A DNA stretch of 64,000 nt from Amoebophrya sp. A120 (Eukaryota; Sar; Dinophyceae; Syndiniales; Amoebophryaceae): NCBI GenBank assembly GCA_905178155.1, contig CAJINV010000002.1, positions 967,809-1,031,808 on the forward strand. The letters run 5' to 3'. Shown here one piece after another: positions 1 to 15,000 of the stretch. Every line of letters starts with the position of its first letter. Positions within the stretch are counted from its first letter, which is position 1. Both the position numbers and the translations under genes were made by a program. The notes below the pieces were generated by a model. That model was not told the DNA's origin, did not search any database, and was given only the letters and a program-made list of their open reading frames with translations.

Positions 1-22
1 TGCGATACTTTTGCACAGGATA
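1..22. mobile_element. Right end of an introner element (IE-B), cut by window edge
   Basis: The window opens inside a B-type IE. The end reads CGATACTTTTGCACAGGATA, identical to the ends of complete copies at 38966-39114 and 48579-48723. The following five bases, TCTAC (23-27), should be one copy of its target duplication. It forms the downstream boundary of the exon at 23-428 of the minus-strand host gene. Confidence 0.8.
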
Positions 23-3000
23 TCTACTCCTCAGCGTTTGTTCGCCAGAGAAAGTAAAACTGGACCGAAGAAAGTCACGCTCATCTGCGGGATGAAGATC
101 TTGTTCCCTTTTTGGCGGAGGGCGCTCCTGCTGCAAAAACATTGCCTGCTCCTGCTGGTGCGCCTTTTGCAGCACTAGTTCACGTAGAGATCGTGCCACG
201 GTAGTAGAAGGCCGGTCTACTTGAAAGAACGGGGTACTAGCAACACCATGTTGTCCTCCTGCGTCGAGTTGTGGAGAAGGTTGCTCCGCATCTTTTTGTC
301 CACCTTCCGCGGCCAGAAATTCTTCCAGTTGCTGGCCCGACGGGGGGCGGAATAAACCCGAATTGCTCCTGGTCTTCTCCTTGTCGCTGTCAGCCACGGC
401 GACCACCTCTTGCTCCAGGTCGTGCTGTTCCACTATCAAATGCAAAAGTGTCTGGGTCTGAAAGTAGAGTGCAGACCTTTGCGATGCGGTTTTTGCCTAG
501 CCCAGACCCGATCTGGGCAACATGCAAGCGCTAGCATCCCAGATTCCGAGCAGGTACTTATCCCGATGCCGAATCCACATTACAAATGCCTTCTTTCTGT
601 AAGAGCCTGCACGATTAATCGACCCCCTTCTCGATACCGAGAAGCCCCCCCGAGTCCGGATTCTGACCGACCTTACCCCCCCACGCCCCCCTTCTCGAAA
701 TCGGGGGGCTTTTTATCGCGAACCCTCCGTCCGAAACTGAACGCCAATGCTACGGCGCATTCTGCGCCATTCCTTTCTTTTTTAAGATTACAGCGCCAGA
801 CGCGGTCTCGCTTCGAGTAGATGCTACTTAGTAGCAAGCGAAACAGACATCGCCCACGCTGTGGCGCTTTTTCTATTTTATGTAGTTTTTCCCGAAAGAG
901 CGCAGTCAGCTGGCGTTTCGCTCGGCTCGCTGGTTTTGCAGCGCTTAGCAAAAAGCAAAGTAGCCCCCTGCTTCTTCTGATGTCGGCCACTATTATCGCT
1001 AAGACGGCCAGGAAGTCGTTGGGGGGAATGAAGGGCGAAAAAGTAAATATAAAGTTAATGACTGTAATCCTTAACTATTTAGGATAGATCTGATACATGT
1101 CTCGGATAGATCCGGATTTATCACGGATAGATCTTGGATTTGAAAGGTCGCACGCCGACTTTTTCGAAAAAAAAACAAAAAACTTTGACCGAATTTGCAT
1201 TGTTTCTCCTTGCATGAACAGTCGATCGCCGTGGGTTAATAAGGGATGCCCACTCCCCCGGATTGATCCCCTCGTGTAGATCTATCCACAGCGCGCGACA
1301 ATTTCTGGACCAGATATGTGATCTTTCGTTTGATCGTGACACGTGATCGGCTATCTTTTTCGCAATGTTGAAGAGTATGATTTGACGGAGTGAAAAAACA
1401 TATGTGTCGGCAATCGAGGCAGCTCTTGTGATGTTTCTACGCCATCTGAACGCGTTTTGGTTTTGCTTATGTCCACTTGCAGTTACATTCATGATAATGA
1501 TGTTGATTGTCAACATAGAAGGAATTCTGACTCAGCATCGAGCTCAAAACAGTGGTCGAAATGTAAATGTACCTCTACAACGTGCATGTCATGACAATGA
1601 GAGGAAAGTAAAAACATCATCAACATTCAACGAAGAGCTTGAGCGCATACGTCTATACCGCACAAGAAACGAAGGATCAACTTAAACCTAAACATACAGC
1701 AGTAGCTGCGTCATAGATAACGTGTCTCTCATTGCTTGTAGTGTCGATCAAGTGTCACGCAAACGCTTTTCCTTCCCATATCGTTATCAACCACGATCAC
1801 ATCACTTGGATTTCTTCTTGCTCTTCGGCGCCGAAGATGACGATGAAGAGGCCTTGGCTTTGGACTCCTCCTTGCGCTCCCACTCTCCGTCATCGTTCTT
1901 CACGACACCGACCAAGTCCGGGGCGTTGTTCACAATATCTTCGTCGGCCTGAACGTAATTTTTAATCTTTTTCATTTTGCAACTGAAGTTGAAGTGGATG
2001 CGCAGGGTTTGAGTATCATTTTAATTCTCGTCTCCATTTGGCTTTGCTATACATGAAAGCACGCAGCTCAACTTCATTCATATTGATATTCGTGCATGTC
2101 TACAAATGCTGACACATATGCACAACAAAAAACAGCACCACGAGTGTCACGTTGATGGACAATCCCTTCCGCTTCGGATCCACGTCATCCGGAAGCACGA
2201 AACCCTCCAACTTCACGGCTTTGGGGCCGATCTTCTTCCAGTACGGCACCGCTTTGGGCACCAAGTGGCACGGCGTGTCGTTGGGCGTGAACTTCATCGC
2301 GGACGAGTACTTTTCCATGATCGCGCACATCGCCAACATGTCCGGGTCGTCACCGATGTCGACGCTGTGTTTGCCGTCCATGGACTTCATGACAGGGCCC
2401 TCCATGTTGAGAGCAATGGTCTTCAAGTGGTCCTCGGAATGTTTCGCGTTGACCTTGCGGCCCTCGGCAGCAACCAAGGCCTCGATGGGGATTTTCGGGG
2501 CGTCGACCTTTGTGAACTTCTCCATGAAGTCCGCGATGTCGTCAGACTTCGGGTGGCGGGACATTTTTTTTGGCAAGTGGAGCCGCGAACTACCGGAAGT
2601 TTTTTTCTAGAAAGTGCAATTGCGAAAAAATTGCCGCAGTTACAGTATCAATAAAAGATGCGGAAAGGCAACAGAGTCAAAGCTGTGATGTGTGAATTTT
2701 ATGAACTGCAAGTGGTCAAGCATACAACGCCCTGAAGTATTTGGGTTTGTGCAGTCAGTTGGGGCACGCTTTTGATTTTCTGTTGGCATTTTGATTTTTA
2801 TTTTCCGATCCACTGAGTGATGAGTCTGAGTCTCAGGCTCAAGCTCAACGCAAATTTAAATATTTTGCGTGATCTGATCGCGAAGGTACTTTCGCGCTCT
2901 TCTCATCTTTCAGAAGGGTCTGCCGCTACCCTGACTCTGGCCATTCGTATTCTTGGAACTCTTGTTTCGCTTTTGATTTTCATTTTCATACTACTGCAAA

Positions 3001-6000
3001 TGCTACACTAGCTTGAGATGTGGCTGTGCCTGTAGCAGTAGCTGTGCTTGAGCTTGTGCATCAGTCTCCGGCGCCGACAATAAAAGGGAAATCATCAAGA
3101 ATGAACACCAGGTCTTTCAGCTCCAGCGAAGTGGGCAAAAAACATGCAGGCAACGACCGCCGTCATTTGATTCCCCGTAGCAACTAGTGCAACCACTTGA
3201 GTGCATGAATCTGAGTGTGAAGTGACCTCACGCGTCATCAACTGCATCAACGACAACCTCAGCAGGAGCAGCACGGAGATTCTGCTAAAAACAGTCCACG
3301 CTTAATCACGTTCGCGTTGTCATTCAATATCAATCTCAAGTGGAGAAAATAAGTGGTAAATCAGAATGGGCTACATTCCTTGCATTCTGTGTAGTAATCG
3401 ACCTCGACTTTGGTTGGCAGTGATACTTAGGCTATGCAGTAGTGATATCGGACACGCCATGTGATATCAAAAACATTATCATCTCTCCAAAGTGTTTTCA
3501 TATCATTATCATCACTATTTGCTTCGCATGCACATACTCACACTCAACGCTAGCGGTGATGTACTTGGCTAAGGAAGTGTAGCTGGAAAACGATACTGGT
3601 GATCAAAGCGAACCCGAACCGCGACGCGCATGTTTACCAGAAAGACAAACAAGCGACAGCAGTGCAGACCGATGTGACTTCTTCCACGCCAATTGACATG
3701 TAGTGAAGACAGACACTCCGACCGTCACCAGCACCACAAAACAAAGAGTGCGTGAGAATCAAATTCTGTGATCTACAGGCGAATCATAGTTGCAGGGAAT
3801 TTTTTGTATAATCCGGTAGGGGCTTTAAGGTTCAAAAGTCGCTGCGTTTCATATTTTAGATTGCCCCTCCTTGATAAAAGAGAAGAAGGCAGTAGTTCGC
3901 ACGCAGTAGACATGATTGAAATCAACCCCCTACCTTTGCATCGATGCGGAGGCACGTGCACGTAGTGGAAGATGCAGGGCAGATGGAAAATTGTTTGGTT
4001 ACACTGGTAAAGGTGAGCATAGTGGAATCGAAGCTGCGGCAAATTTAAACCTACCGGCACAAACACGGGGAAGGTGCTGGCAGTAAAAAAAGTAGAAGAC
4101 TTCAACATCCACGCACTTCAATTGTATCGAGAGTCATGATTCTTTTAAGTTCTCAGTCGCAGCTATCACGTTCACTTCCCTAGAAACAATCGAAGTAACG
4201 AATTGGCCAGGCTCAGTGCTAGTCTGATTGTTCTTGTGCTCGCTGTTGTTTCTATTACTGTTTGTGATGCTTCGCGTAGTTCCACAATAAATAGAGATAT
4301 TGAAGACATTCTGTGTGAGGCAGAGTTTGATTTTGAAAGTCAAATTCAATGACAACAACCACTCGCACGCTTTTCATCTCGAGAGAAAATTTCATTCTAA
4401 ATGATTTGACTTTCTTTTTTATGTAGAACGACCCGGAAGCTTTTTTTCATGTAGTTCTTCAAATAAAACTATTTTAATTTTTATTTTTCACAATCGATCT
4501 CTTCATAAAATTATAACTATTTTCGTACCTCAACTTCCTGATTTTATTTTCATTTAGATTGACTTTCACAAAAAATCAAATCGAAACAGATTTGCCGACG
4601 AGTTGAAGCATAGAGCTGCGACCTACAGCTTGGAAGCGAAACTCAGCAAGCCGATGATCACGTGGGCAGCCAGTCCTACGCAAGAAATACGCAAACCGTC
4701 ATACCTCGCGACATCATCAACGAGCAGCACAACCACGACCAAGCCGGGCCTCCCCATCCCCTTCGCGATACAGTAAACATTTTGGAGCAGAGAGCAGGTA
4801 TTCAATTTGTTTTATCAGCATGTATCTAGAAACGACATGAGGCGTTGGCGCAAGCGCACTTTCGTTTTCGTTCATATAGCTTGACTCATGACAGTGCGAA
4901 ACAAAAGCTGTTGCGTTTTATCTTTATGCCCTATGATTGTTGCTGTTCTAGTTTCATGCACATCTCAGCTTCCGCGTGCTTCTTGTTTACTATAAAAATG
5001 AAAATAATCGCTATTGTCGTACTGGTACTGCTACTGGTTCTGGATCTGGTAGTCGTAGTGTGGAAGTAAAAATAAACCCAAGTATCACCGCGCGACAGCG
5101 AAAGAGAAGAGGAAGCTCGAGCGATGCTGGGATTCAACAATCAAACTCGAACCGACATGACAGATCTTAGCATCAGTTCCGATATTCATACTTCAATTTA
5201 TAATTTTACTATCCTTGATATCGAAACGATGAAAAAACTATTTATAGCCTGACTACTTCATACGCCCCATCAGGTAAATGCGACCGGGACCTACAGCAAC
5301 TCTTTCAACGGTCATGCACAAATGACGGTGACTATCTCCATCGCAACAGAGGCGCAACGGTGATAGTCGAAACCACAAATCTGATACAGCGACGCGGTGA
5401 TAGGTTGACGCCGTGTCCGAGCAAGTACGAGCGCGGCAACAGCAGCACACGCAAAAACTCCGGACTGGGAAAAGCAGATCCAAATGGCATAGGATACAGG
5501 TATGAAGCTAAATGCTAACACATTGCCCGCCGATTGTGCTTGAGTCTCGGCTCCTACAGTATTAGTATTTGTATTCTCATCGTACAAAGCAAAACTATAA
5601 TGGAAGTTTTGGCGTGGTTACTATTAGGAAGAAACCGATAAGCAAGGACATCGAATGCAAGGAGCTGAGTAAAGGTTGCAACTGCAAGACCGAGAGGACA
5701 AGCATTGCTCCAGACAGCTGTTTCTAAACCTATTTTTTAATAGAGTTAGAAAGTAGAGAAACGGTCTTCACTGATTCTTGTCGTCTATAATGCTGCTACT
5801 CTTCCGATTAGAACAAGCCTCCTGAGCTTTTCTTTTTAATTTTGATTGTGGTGGTGCTGGTAGTTGTGCGTGTAGTTGTAGACTCTATGTCACTAGCACT
5901 CGCTGTAACTAAAACTATGAAAATAGAAGTAGTTTTTCCTTTCACTTTGTATATTCATTCTCATTCACTTCTCACGTTGAAGTAGTTTAGCTAGCCTCCT

Positions 6001-9000
6001 CTTCCTCGGAAGACGACGAGTCGGAGTCGGACGAGGAGACATTGTTCGCGTATTCGTCGTCATTATCTCCGTCAAAGAACTCGCTCAAATCATCCTGCAT
6101 CTGCTGGAAGTCACGCTTGTACTTCTTGACGTTGCGCTCGTACGCGAGGTCGTCGGACGCGCGGACGGGCATCTTGACGGTCAAGAACTGCCGGCTGTAC
6201 TCACCAGTGGCCTCGCAGGGACCGGTCGCGCCGGGGCCCATGGGAATCTCGACGTCGACGAGTTTAATCATCTCGGAGAATTCGTCATCCACCGGATTGG
6301 CATCAGTGGACTCCTGGCTGGTCTTCGCGGCACCGGGGGCCACGGTCTTGGCGGTATACTTCCACATGTACTTAACGCACGTGGTCGGACACGGGAACGC
6401 TTTCGCGTAGATCGACTCGTACATACCGCCCAACGACAACGCGTTCTGCGGGTGCCGCAGCTTGTTCAAAACAAACTTGCCGCCATTGTTGATCTCCTCG
6501 TCTCCGAGGTTGTAAAACTGTTTGCAGAGGCGGAACTCCGAACGCAACTTGATGAGGTCGCGCAACTTCCCCGAGGCCGGCTCCACCGCCTCCTTTTTGG
6601 ACTTCTTATCCTTCTTCTTCTCCTTTTTGTCATCCTTCTTGTCTTTCTTCTCCTCATCAATCTGCGGCTTATCCTTCTCGACCTTCGGGTACTTCACGTA
6701 GTCAGCCTTGGCGATCTCGCGGACCTTGAACCACGCCGGACTAACGTTGGATTTGTCCTTCAAGTACTCGATCGTCATTTTGTACAGGCTCTCCTCGTGT
6801 TCCTTGGCCTTCTTGGCATCAGCGGCTTTTTTGATGGCCTTTTCAGCGTCATCACCGGCCTTCACGCGGCGCGCGCTATCCTTGATCAAAGTTCCGATCG
6901 CTTCCTTGTACGGCTCCAAAACGCGGATCGTGTTGATGACGACGTGGTCCGCATCCGGGTCCTTCTTTTCTTCATAGAGCAACGGCTTCTCTTCCAGCTC
7001 GAGCCGGATCGACTCGTACTTCAAGAAATCGCTCAGCTCGATGTAGCGAAAACCGATGTCGCAGATGGTGTCGATGACGTGGTTGGTCGTAGCGATCTCA
7101 GCACCCTGATTATGACGCTGAGTTTTAGTTTTATGTCATGAGTAAGAGGAGTTGGGTTTTGGTTTGTCTCTGTCATCATTTCGGATTAAATCCCAGAAGT
7201 TAAGGCTTTGAAGCCTTAACCTAAGGGCTTGAAACCTTAGCTCAGGTTTTAGAATACGAATACGAAAATCCAAATCAAATGTTGAAGTAGAAGCACATGA
7301 TCCAAAACGCAAAAACGCAAACATGTTATGTAGTACATCAGAAGCAGCAAGGTGCTTCGCCAACTCGGCGCCGTTGTTCACACCAGCGGCGATGCGCTCC
7401 ACCTGGGATTCGTCATCCTGCTTTTGCTTCTTGCTCGGCGGGGATCTGGCCTTCTTTTCGATATCCCGCTTCTCCTTCGCAGAAATCTGCTGCTCCTCGG
7501 ACTGGCCCTGCATGGAGGACTGCGACAGCTTGAAGCTCACCATCTTGGACTTCTTCATCGACTTGGACTTCTTGGTGTCGTCGGCCACGTCCTTATCATC
7601 GTTTTTCTTGTTACCTTTGCCTTTCTTACCCTTTCCTTTCTTACCCATCTTGGCCTTTTTCTTCGCTGGACCATCTTCTTCTTCCTCTTCTTCATCTCCG
7701 GAAGCCTTATCCTTGTCCGCGTTCTTATCGTCGGCGGGGACGACATCCGCGTTGTTGTTGTTAGTGGTATTGTCGGCGTCCTGCATGATGGCGTCACCGG
7801 ATTGATCGACCAGCTCCGACTCATTCTTCGACTCGCCGGTCTCATCGGACGAGTTCTTGTTTTTCTTCGAATCATCGGCGATCGGCTTCGGCTTGACGAT
7901 GCGCTTGCGCCGCGCCATGTCTTCGCTTAACCTCCCATCCTCGGTCAACGGCATCAGGTAGCCCTGCGGCACGTAGTTCTTCATGATGATTTCGCTCCAG
8001 TTCTCACTGGGCTGGTGCCAGGTGGTGATGGTCCAGAACTGCTGCTTTCCGTCGTCGCTGGCGACACGCTGCCCCGCAGACCAACCGTACGTCGGCATGG
8101 GTTCGCCATGACTCTTCGCCACCAGCTCCATGTTCGGCAAGCGGTCGTTGCGCATCAGGTACATGTTGATGATCAGGCCCGGCAGCATTTTTATGCATTG
8201 CAAAAGTATCGCACTATCAGCAACTGCGTTTGCGATGTCTTGCATGACAAACACAGAAACAAGCCAAAATGAAAATCCATTTCTAAATCTAAATGTAGAT
8301 CAAATACAAATTTAAATACGAATTCGAAACTCATGCGCTCATCTCATGCATTATATCGTATCTGCCACTACAACTAGTTACTGGTATGAGTGCGATACTT
8401 TTGCAGTGCATAACCTTCTTGGTGTACGTGTCGTGATCGAGTTGTTGTTTCGGCTCGAGGACCCTCCTGAACACAAAACCGTCCTTGGGCGTCAGGAGCT
8501 TCACGGACGCCGGCGTTATATTTTCCCAGTTTTTCTCTTCTTCCGCTTCCGACAGGTCCATGTCATCCTCCTTCACTTCCTTCTCCTTCTTGGGCGGCGC
8601 CGTGATCCGCTTCTTGTAGTCGGAGAAGTTCTGATACAGCTGGACGATCTTCTTACGGACCTCGTTGCTCGGGTTCTTGTCGCGCATCTGGGCCGGCTTG
8701 AGATCCAGGCCCAAATCCTTCTCGACTTCGTTGATGTGACCGTTGGCGTTCGCTTGGCACAAGCGGCACAAGTTCAGCTGGTCCTGCTGCAGCATCAACT
8801 TTTCCGTGCCAAAGGCCTGGGAGATGCTGTGCTTGGTGCCGTACTTTATTTCGATGTAGCAGGCACACCACAGGTCGCACGCCTGGCTACCGATGTCGAG
8901 GCCCGTGAATTTAGCGTATTCGTTCTGTAGATGTAGATGTAGTTGGAGATGTGCAATTGCATGCGTAATCAGCATAGACATAGAAGCAACGTCGCGAGTG

Positions 9001-12000
9001 TTGTGACTGAAAAAAAAGCACAAACTAAAACAAAACAAAAACTATATAACTGAGAATAGGAGTGCGAGATTCTAGCTCTACGTCTACCTCATGCTCATCG
9101 TCGTCCTTATTACTCTGTAGCCTACAGCTTCCAATACCAATTCCTAAATAAAATCATAATCAAAATCAACTGGAACTGACGCTCATGCTAAAAAAGAAAA
9201 ATATACTTTAAACTGGGGAAACAGGTTCGCGTGCTGATCCGGATGCAACTCGCAATGGATGGTGGTACCAGTCATCGTCCACGGCTCGAAGATTTCGCGC
9301 TTCACGATGTGCGGCGTCTGTTCCACACAAACACCGGTCGTGATGCCTTCCACGCGGCGCTGGGCGTACTCCAAGATGCCACACGGGATCGCCATCGCCT
9401 CCTGGCACTGTTTCTTGTACGTGGCAAAGGATTCCTTCAACGGCTTCAGCACATGCAGTTGTTCAAAAAACTGCACAGTTTTTAATTTTTTGATTTCTTT
9501 GTGCTTGTATCGGATATGCATTTGCTTTTGCTCTCTACATGCGTGCGCGTCTGAAACGTTATCACTACTCTTTCGAAAAAGCAAAACGAACACCGAAGTC
9601 AAAGTCAAAGTATAACAGCATATGCATGACAGATTTGCATTTCAACTTGAGACGAAAAACAAAATCATAACCATTACCATAAGCAGCAAAAGTAAATAGA
9701 TAAAAAATGCAGTCGGTTTAAGAAATCCATCTCCCATATTGCGAATCTGGATAAATCTTTCGACCAACGCAACATGGTCGCTCAGGGAGTGGCGCAGAGT
9801 GACGCACTGTTTTGTTTTGATATTCATAATCTTGATCTTTGTATTGCATGAAAATAGAATCATTGATGAAAAATCAATGGCATGGCATGTATACTAAGAT
9901 GTATGCAAGACAAACACGCAACCTATCCTATATAGAAAAGAAAATGAAAATCGCGCTATACTTTCAGGCTCAGCGGCTCGACGGTCGCGAGTCCGACGTT
10001 GCCGAAAGCCTCGCGACTGTGGTTACCAGACAAGCGCCCGCACTTGTTGTCAGCAGTGGCGGAGGGACCGTTGTCGACCAAAATCATTCCTGAGGGATAT
10101 AATAGTTTGAATCTCATGCGTGATGATAGTGCAAAGCTAAAGAGTTTCATATGCATTACAAATGTTCACGAAAGACCAAAAAATCAAAAAAAAAGCTGTA
10201 CTCCAATCATTTGCCGTGTATCTTCCGATCCGGAGGGCGGTCTGTAATTTGAGTACTTGAAAGGGATTACAGTCCCTGTTTAGTTTGTGTTTCTTCGTGA
10301 CGTCCAAGATAGCCTGGGTCAACGGCCGCACAAACACACCATGCTCATCCGGAATTTGGAACGTGTTGATGGTGAAGTTGCCGATCTCGGTGGTGGTTTT
10401 TTGACGATTGTCATAGAGGAGGACCTCCTTTTCCGTCTGTGCGACGGTCACGGAGGTGTGCGCCATCCTGTGGTCGGAGAGTGTGTGGTGCTCTCCGACA
10501 AGTTGAAAACGACTACCAGAAGTAGATGATTTGAAGCGAAAATTGTCTCTCAGCTACGGGCTTTGGGATGATGGTGAAGGTTGAATTGGCATGAAATCAA
10601 TGTGAATTATCCTCGCGAGTTGTTCACTTTGCGATCAAATCTGATGATTTTCAGAAGATGCAAAAATCATCATTTTGGATTAAATCCCAGAAGTTAAGGT
10701 TTTGAAACCTTAACCTAAGGTTTTGAAACCTTAGGCTAAGGTTTCAAAACCTTAGGTTAAGGTTTCAAAACCTTAGGCTAAGGTTTCAAAACCTTAACTT
10801 CTGGGATTTAATCCAAAATGATGATTTTGCAACTCTTTCAAAGTCATCATTTCTCATCCAAAAAAAGATCTCCGACAACACTTTCAAAGCAACTACACAT
10901 CAACAAAAACCACCGACGAAGGAACGAAAGTCACTACTTTTGCTCTCAAAAAAGGTGTCAAAGAGCAGAGCTTTCCTTTGCATTTGATCAAAAAAGTGTC
11001 TGGAACGCCAGCAATTATCTGCATAAAAAACACGGCGGCGCCCTCCTCGTTGTCTCTCGCAGAGCAACCGCAACGCCATATATTAGAGATTTTCCAGCTC
11101 GTTGAAGTAGCTCTAGGCGCTGGAGTGCAAAGCCTATTGCTTCTCAATATTCATTCTGCACATAGAAACCCAAAGAAAAGCTCGAAGAAATCAGAAAGAA
11201 AAGCTCTAAGAAATCAGAAAGAGAAGCGCACTATTTTAGCTGGAATACTTTTGCACTTGCCGCAGTTTCTACATTATACAGCGCAGGAACCTTTTGCGAA
11301 AAGCGTCTTTCTTGATCGTTTTTTCCAATAGCTGCAACAGCTTACTCCGCAGCTTCTATCTGTAGTTATACTTCTTTCGCTGTAGATTTGCGTTCATTTT
11401 TATTCCTTATTATATTCCTAATACATAGTCAGCGCAATAACAATAAGAGCACCAGTTCAAGTAGGATTAAGAGTAGTGATGTGGAAAGTGCAAACGCGCT
11501 ACAGGTGCAAACACAGAGACATATGCAAGCTCTACCGCCAAGGCTCACCGTCTGAGTCATCATCTCCGCTGCTGCTTCCAAAACTTGAATCACTTTCCAA
11601 CTCCGAATCGCTTCCGTCGTCACCTGCCGCTGAGCCCGCTTCGAACACTTGCTTTTTGAACTCCTGGCACACTTCCGCTGCTTTCTGCTTTTGCGCCGGT
11701 GTCGGCATAACAAACTTTTTGGGAAGTTTGTCCTTTGCGCCCACGATGTTTGCCTTGATGTAGTTGCACATGTCCAAAGACACCTGCAACCGCGAAGATT
11801 TTGTAAAGCACCGCCGAGATGCTTTTTTTTTCGTCTTTAATTCGCCGGCACCACTCCACTGCAGATAGGATGTCTTCTTTGTGCTTCGTAAGCACGACCC
11901 CCGCCACACATTCGTCTCCGGATTGTACGTGGCGTACCCGTTGTACGCCTTCCACAGGTTGCTTATCATCATTTCTGGTTGTGCATCGATCCGGTTGAAC

Positions 12001-15000
12001 GTCTTCCACTTCTTATCCCGCTGCCGCTTATTCAACATTTGCTTGCGCTGCCGAGCAACGAGGACGTCGTCGTCTTTTTTGTTTTCTCCTTCGTCGTCGC
12101 CAGGCAACAAGCCCTGCAGAAGATCGGCCTTTTTTGTTTTTCGTTTTTTCTTCAGTTCCAACAAAGACCACGTTTCCCGCTTCCCGTATTCTATCAACGC
12201 GAGCTCCTCCGTCTGCATCTCATCCACGAGAGTCTCCCCGTCTTGCGCCACGTACTTCTGGTCCACACTGCTCTTCCATTTCGCTGACTCGTCGTAGTAG
12301 ATAGAAAATCCGCCATCCGAATCACTATCATCATGTCGGACAGAAAAACCGGAAAAGTCAGCACTTTTCAACCGCAGTGTGAGTTTATGTTCGTCTGTCA
12401 CCACGCCGCCGTTGATGTCTACGAACGTGGTGGGCCGTCGCTTCCGGGAAAGGTTGTTCACATTCACGGCGCAGTCAACCATAACTGTTTCCCTCCTGTT
12501 CGGGTCCAACTCGGTTTCCTCTTCCTTGATCTCCACTTCCACTCCGCCGATACTGATGTCGATGTTGTTTTTGCCATGCAACAAGAGCTGCTTTGGCACC
12601 GCAGCAGAAGAAGATGATGATGACACAGCGGCAGTCGAGTTGTTCATCGGACGCACATCTTCATCTTCTTCGTCTTCCTCCAGAATAGGCGGCAGCAAAG
12701 TGGTATGAAGATGCGAGCTGTTCGCGTTCTGCTTCTTCTTGTTCCGAGTTTTATTTTTCAAAATCGTATCTACATCCAGATCGGTTTCGTTGTCTTCCCG
12801 CACGTCCTCGTCAGGATTTTTGCTGATAATATTCGCTTCTTTTTTACTTCCGGCCGCGTGCGACGCCGCTACCACCGCCCCACTCTTGTTAACGTCTTGT
12901 TCTTTTGAAGATGCTGCTTTCTGCGTTTTCTTTTTCCCTTTTTGCTTGTTGTTTTCACCTTCGTCTCCTTCGGGCAAAAACTCCGCGCTGCCATCATTTT
13001 GCTCTTCCCCGGACGTAGTTTTATCCGCTTGCTCTTTCGGAGGATACCAGGCGGCGTATCTGTAGATTAGTTCCGACAGCCGCATTTTTTGCTCTGCATC
13101 GACGTAGTATTCTCCAGTACAATCAACGTCGTCGACTGCTACTAGGTGCGCGTCATTATTGCAGGAGTCGACGCACAGCCACTGCGTTTCGATCTTGGGT
13201 GCATCGGGCCGAAGTTTGAAGTAGATCAAAGTACCCGGCACGATGTCAGTCTCCGACATGCACAATGCCGGCCACTCTGCTTTCCTCTTTGTCTTAGCGC
13301 CTGTTATTGCCCGGCCCGGATTGTAAAAGTTCTCCTTGCCGAAGTGCTTCTGAATCACATGACACACGTCACTGAAAACGATCATCGGCGAGGAAGTGAA
13401 ATACTTCTTGGCTTGTCCGCTCCTCCGCGCGTGAGGGCAGCACACCTTGTTGCGCGCGTCCTCAAATTGCTCAAAGGCTGCCAGGTAATTGTTGCGGTTG
13501 AAGCCCCTGGAGTTTTGTACTGCGTTTCAATGTTGATCATTTTCATTTAGCTCTCGCTCATTATCAGTCACGTCGATGATTTTACATATGCACTAGCATG
13601 CAAGTGGAAAACTAGATCTAATTGCAAAAGTGTAAGTCATAGCAAATGTAAATCTAGATGACAACAGAAATTGAAATCGAAATGAAAATTAAAATTTTTT
13701 AAAAATAAAAAGCCAGCAGCTTTTTATTTTTTATTTTTCCCAGTACCTTGCCGACGCCAACTCCATCCCTAAATTTCCAGTGTTGACCTCGCGGTGTATC
13801 TCCGTCGACGTCGAGTTCAGTTTCTCGCAGTCCTGACTCGAAGGGAAGAGTGCGGACAGCAGCGGTTTGAGGTCGGCCACAAAGGCCGGCGACCAATTCG
13901 GTATTTGATCCGGTTCAGGCCCGTCTATCGTCGCGTCGTCATCAGCCGCTCGTTGTAGTTCACCGGGAAAATCTTGGAAAAAGTCGAAGGAAATTCTGTC
14001 GAGTTTGCCCTGTTTCCCAAGGCGGATCAGATCCTGTGCTGTAGCCCGCACCTCGCCGCCCCTCATGAGGCCGTGCAACCGGTGTGGAAAGCTCCGTAAG
14101 GGTTCCTGCCGATGAAACAGGTCGTCGATAATGCGAAGAAACGTCAAGCAGCACCGCCCGAAGGCATCCTTCGCGTTCCCCAGTTGCATCGTGGTCAGCG
14201 ACAAGCGGTTCCACAAGCGGGCTTTCTCGATCGGCTTGACACAGTGGCGGGCCAACTCGAAACTATCCGCCCCAGAAGTCGACAAGCCGTGCGACCGCAT
14301 CACGTCGGCAGAGCAGTCGAGGACGACACTATGCTAATGAAAAAGTAATCTTCAGGCTCGCTTGCGTGAAGCTAAAGGTAAGGCTACGGAGAAAATCTAA
14401 ATCTCGAAAATCTAAATGCAAATCACAATGTAAATGATAACGAAGTAGAAGCTGTGGCTGTGCATGCACTTACGCTAATAGTTCCACACATACTTATAAT
14501 TTGTATATTCATTTGCATTAACGATAAGCAGATGCAGACGCAGATCCAGAGCGTCTGCGACTGCGTGGTCGTCCAGGAATGTAATGCAGAAGCAGCAGTG
14601 CCACCACTGCGCCACATTCTATTTCTCTTTAAATTCGTAATCGTATTTCTATTTGTATTGCAATTTCTATTTCCTGTAATGCAGAAGCAGATCCTATAGA
14701 TAAAGACCAGCCATGATTATGCCTTACCTTTAGACTTTACTTCTACCTGAAGACTCATTCTTCAAATCACATCGCCGAAGGGGAGCGGGAAGGTTGCAGC
14801 GTGATAAAGATCCAGGGAGCTCTTCAGTGCGGTAATGCAAGTCCACCACGGTTCGCTGGTAACTGCAGTCCAGGCGCGTCTGATTAAACTACTTTTGTTC
14901 TTCTGATATTTCTTCTCCCGGTCTGCTGCTAGTCGTGGAATATTCACCGCCAGAATGGGCTTCTGTTTCATCAGCCCACTCACAGTATTCGCCAAGCTGA

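Noticed and set aside
6452-7141. 229-codon plus-strand frame
   Set aside because: It is the antisense of the charged exon 7 of the hAT companion gene, and its leucine richness mirrors the lysine/glutamate codons of the real strand.
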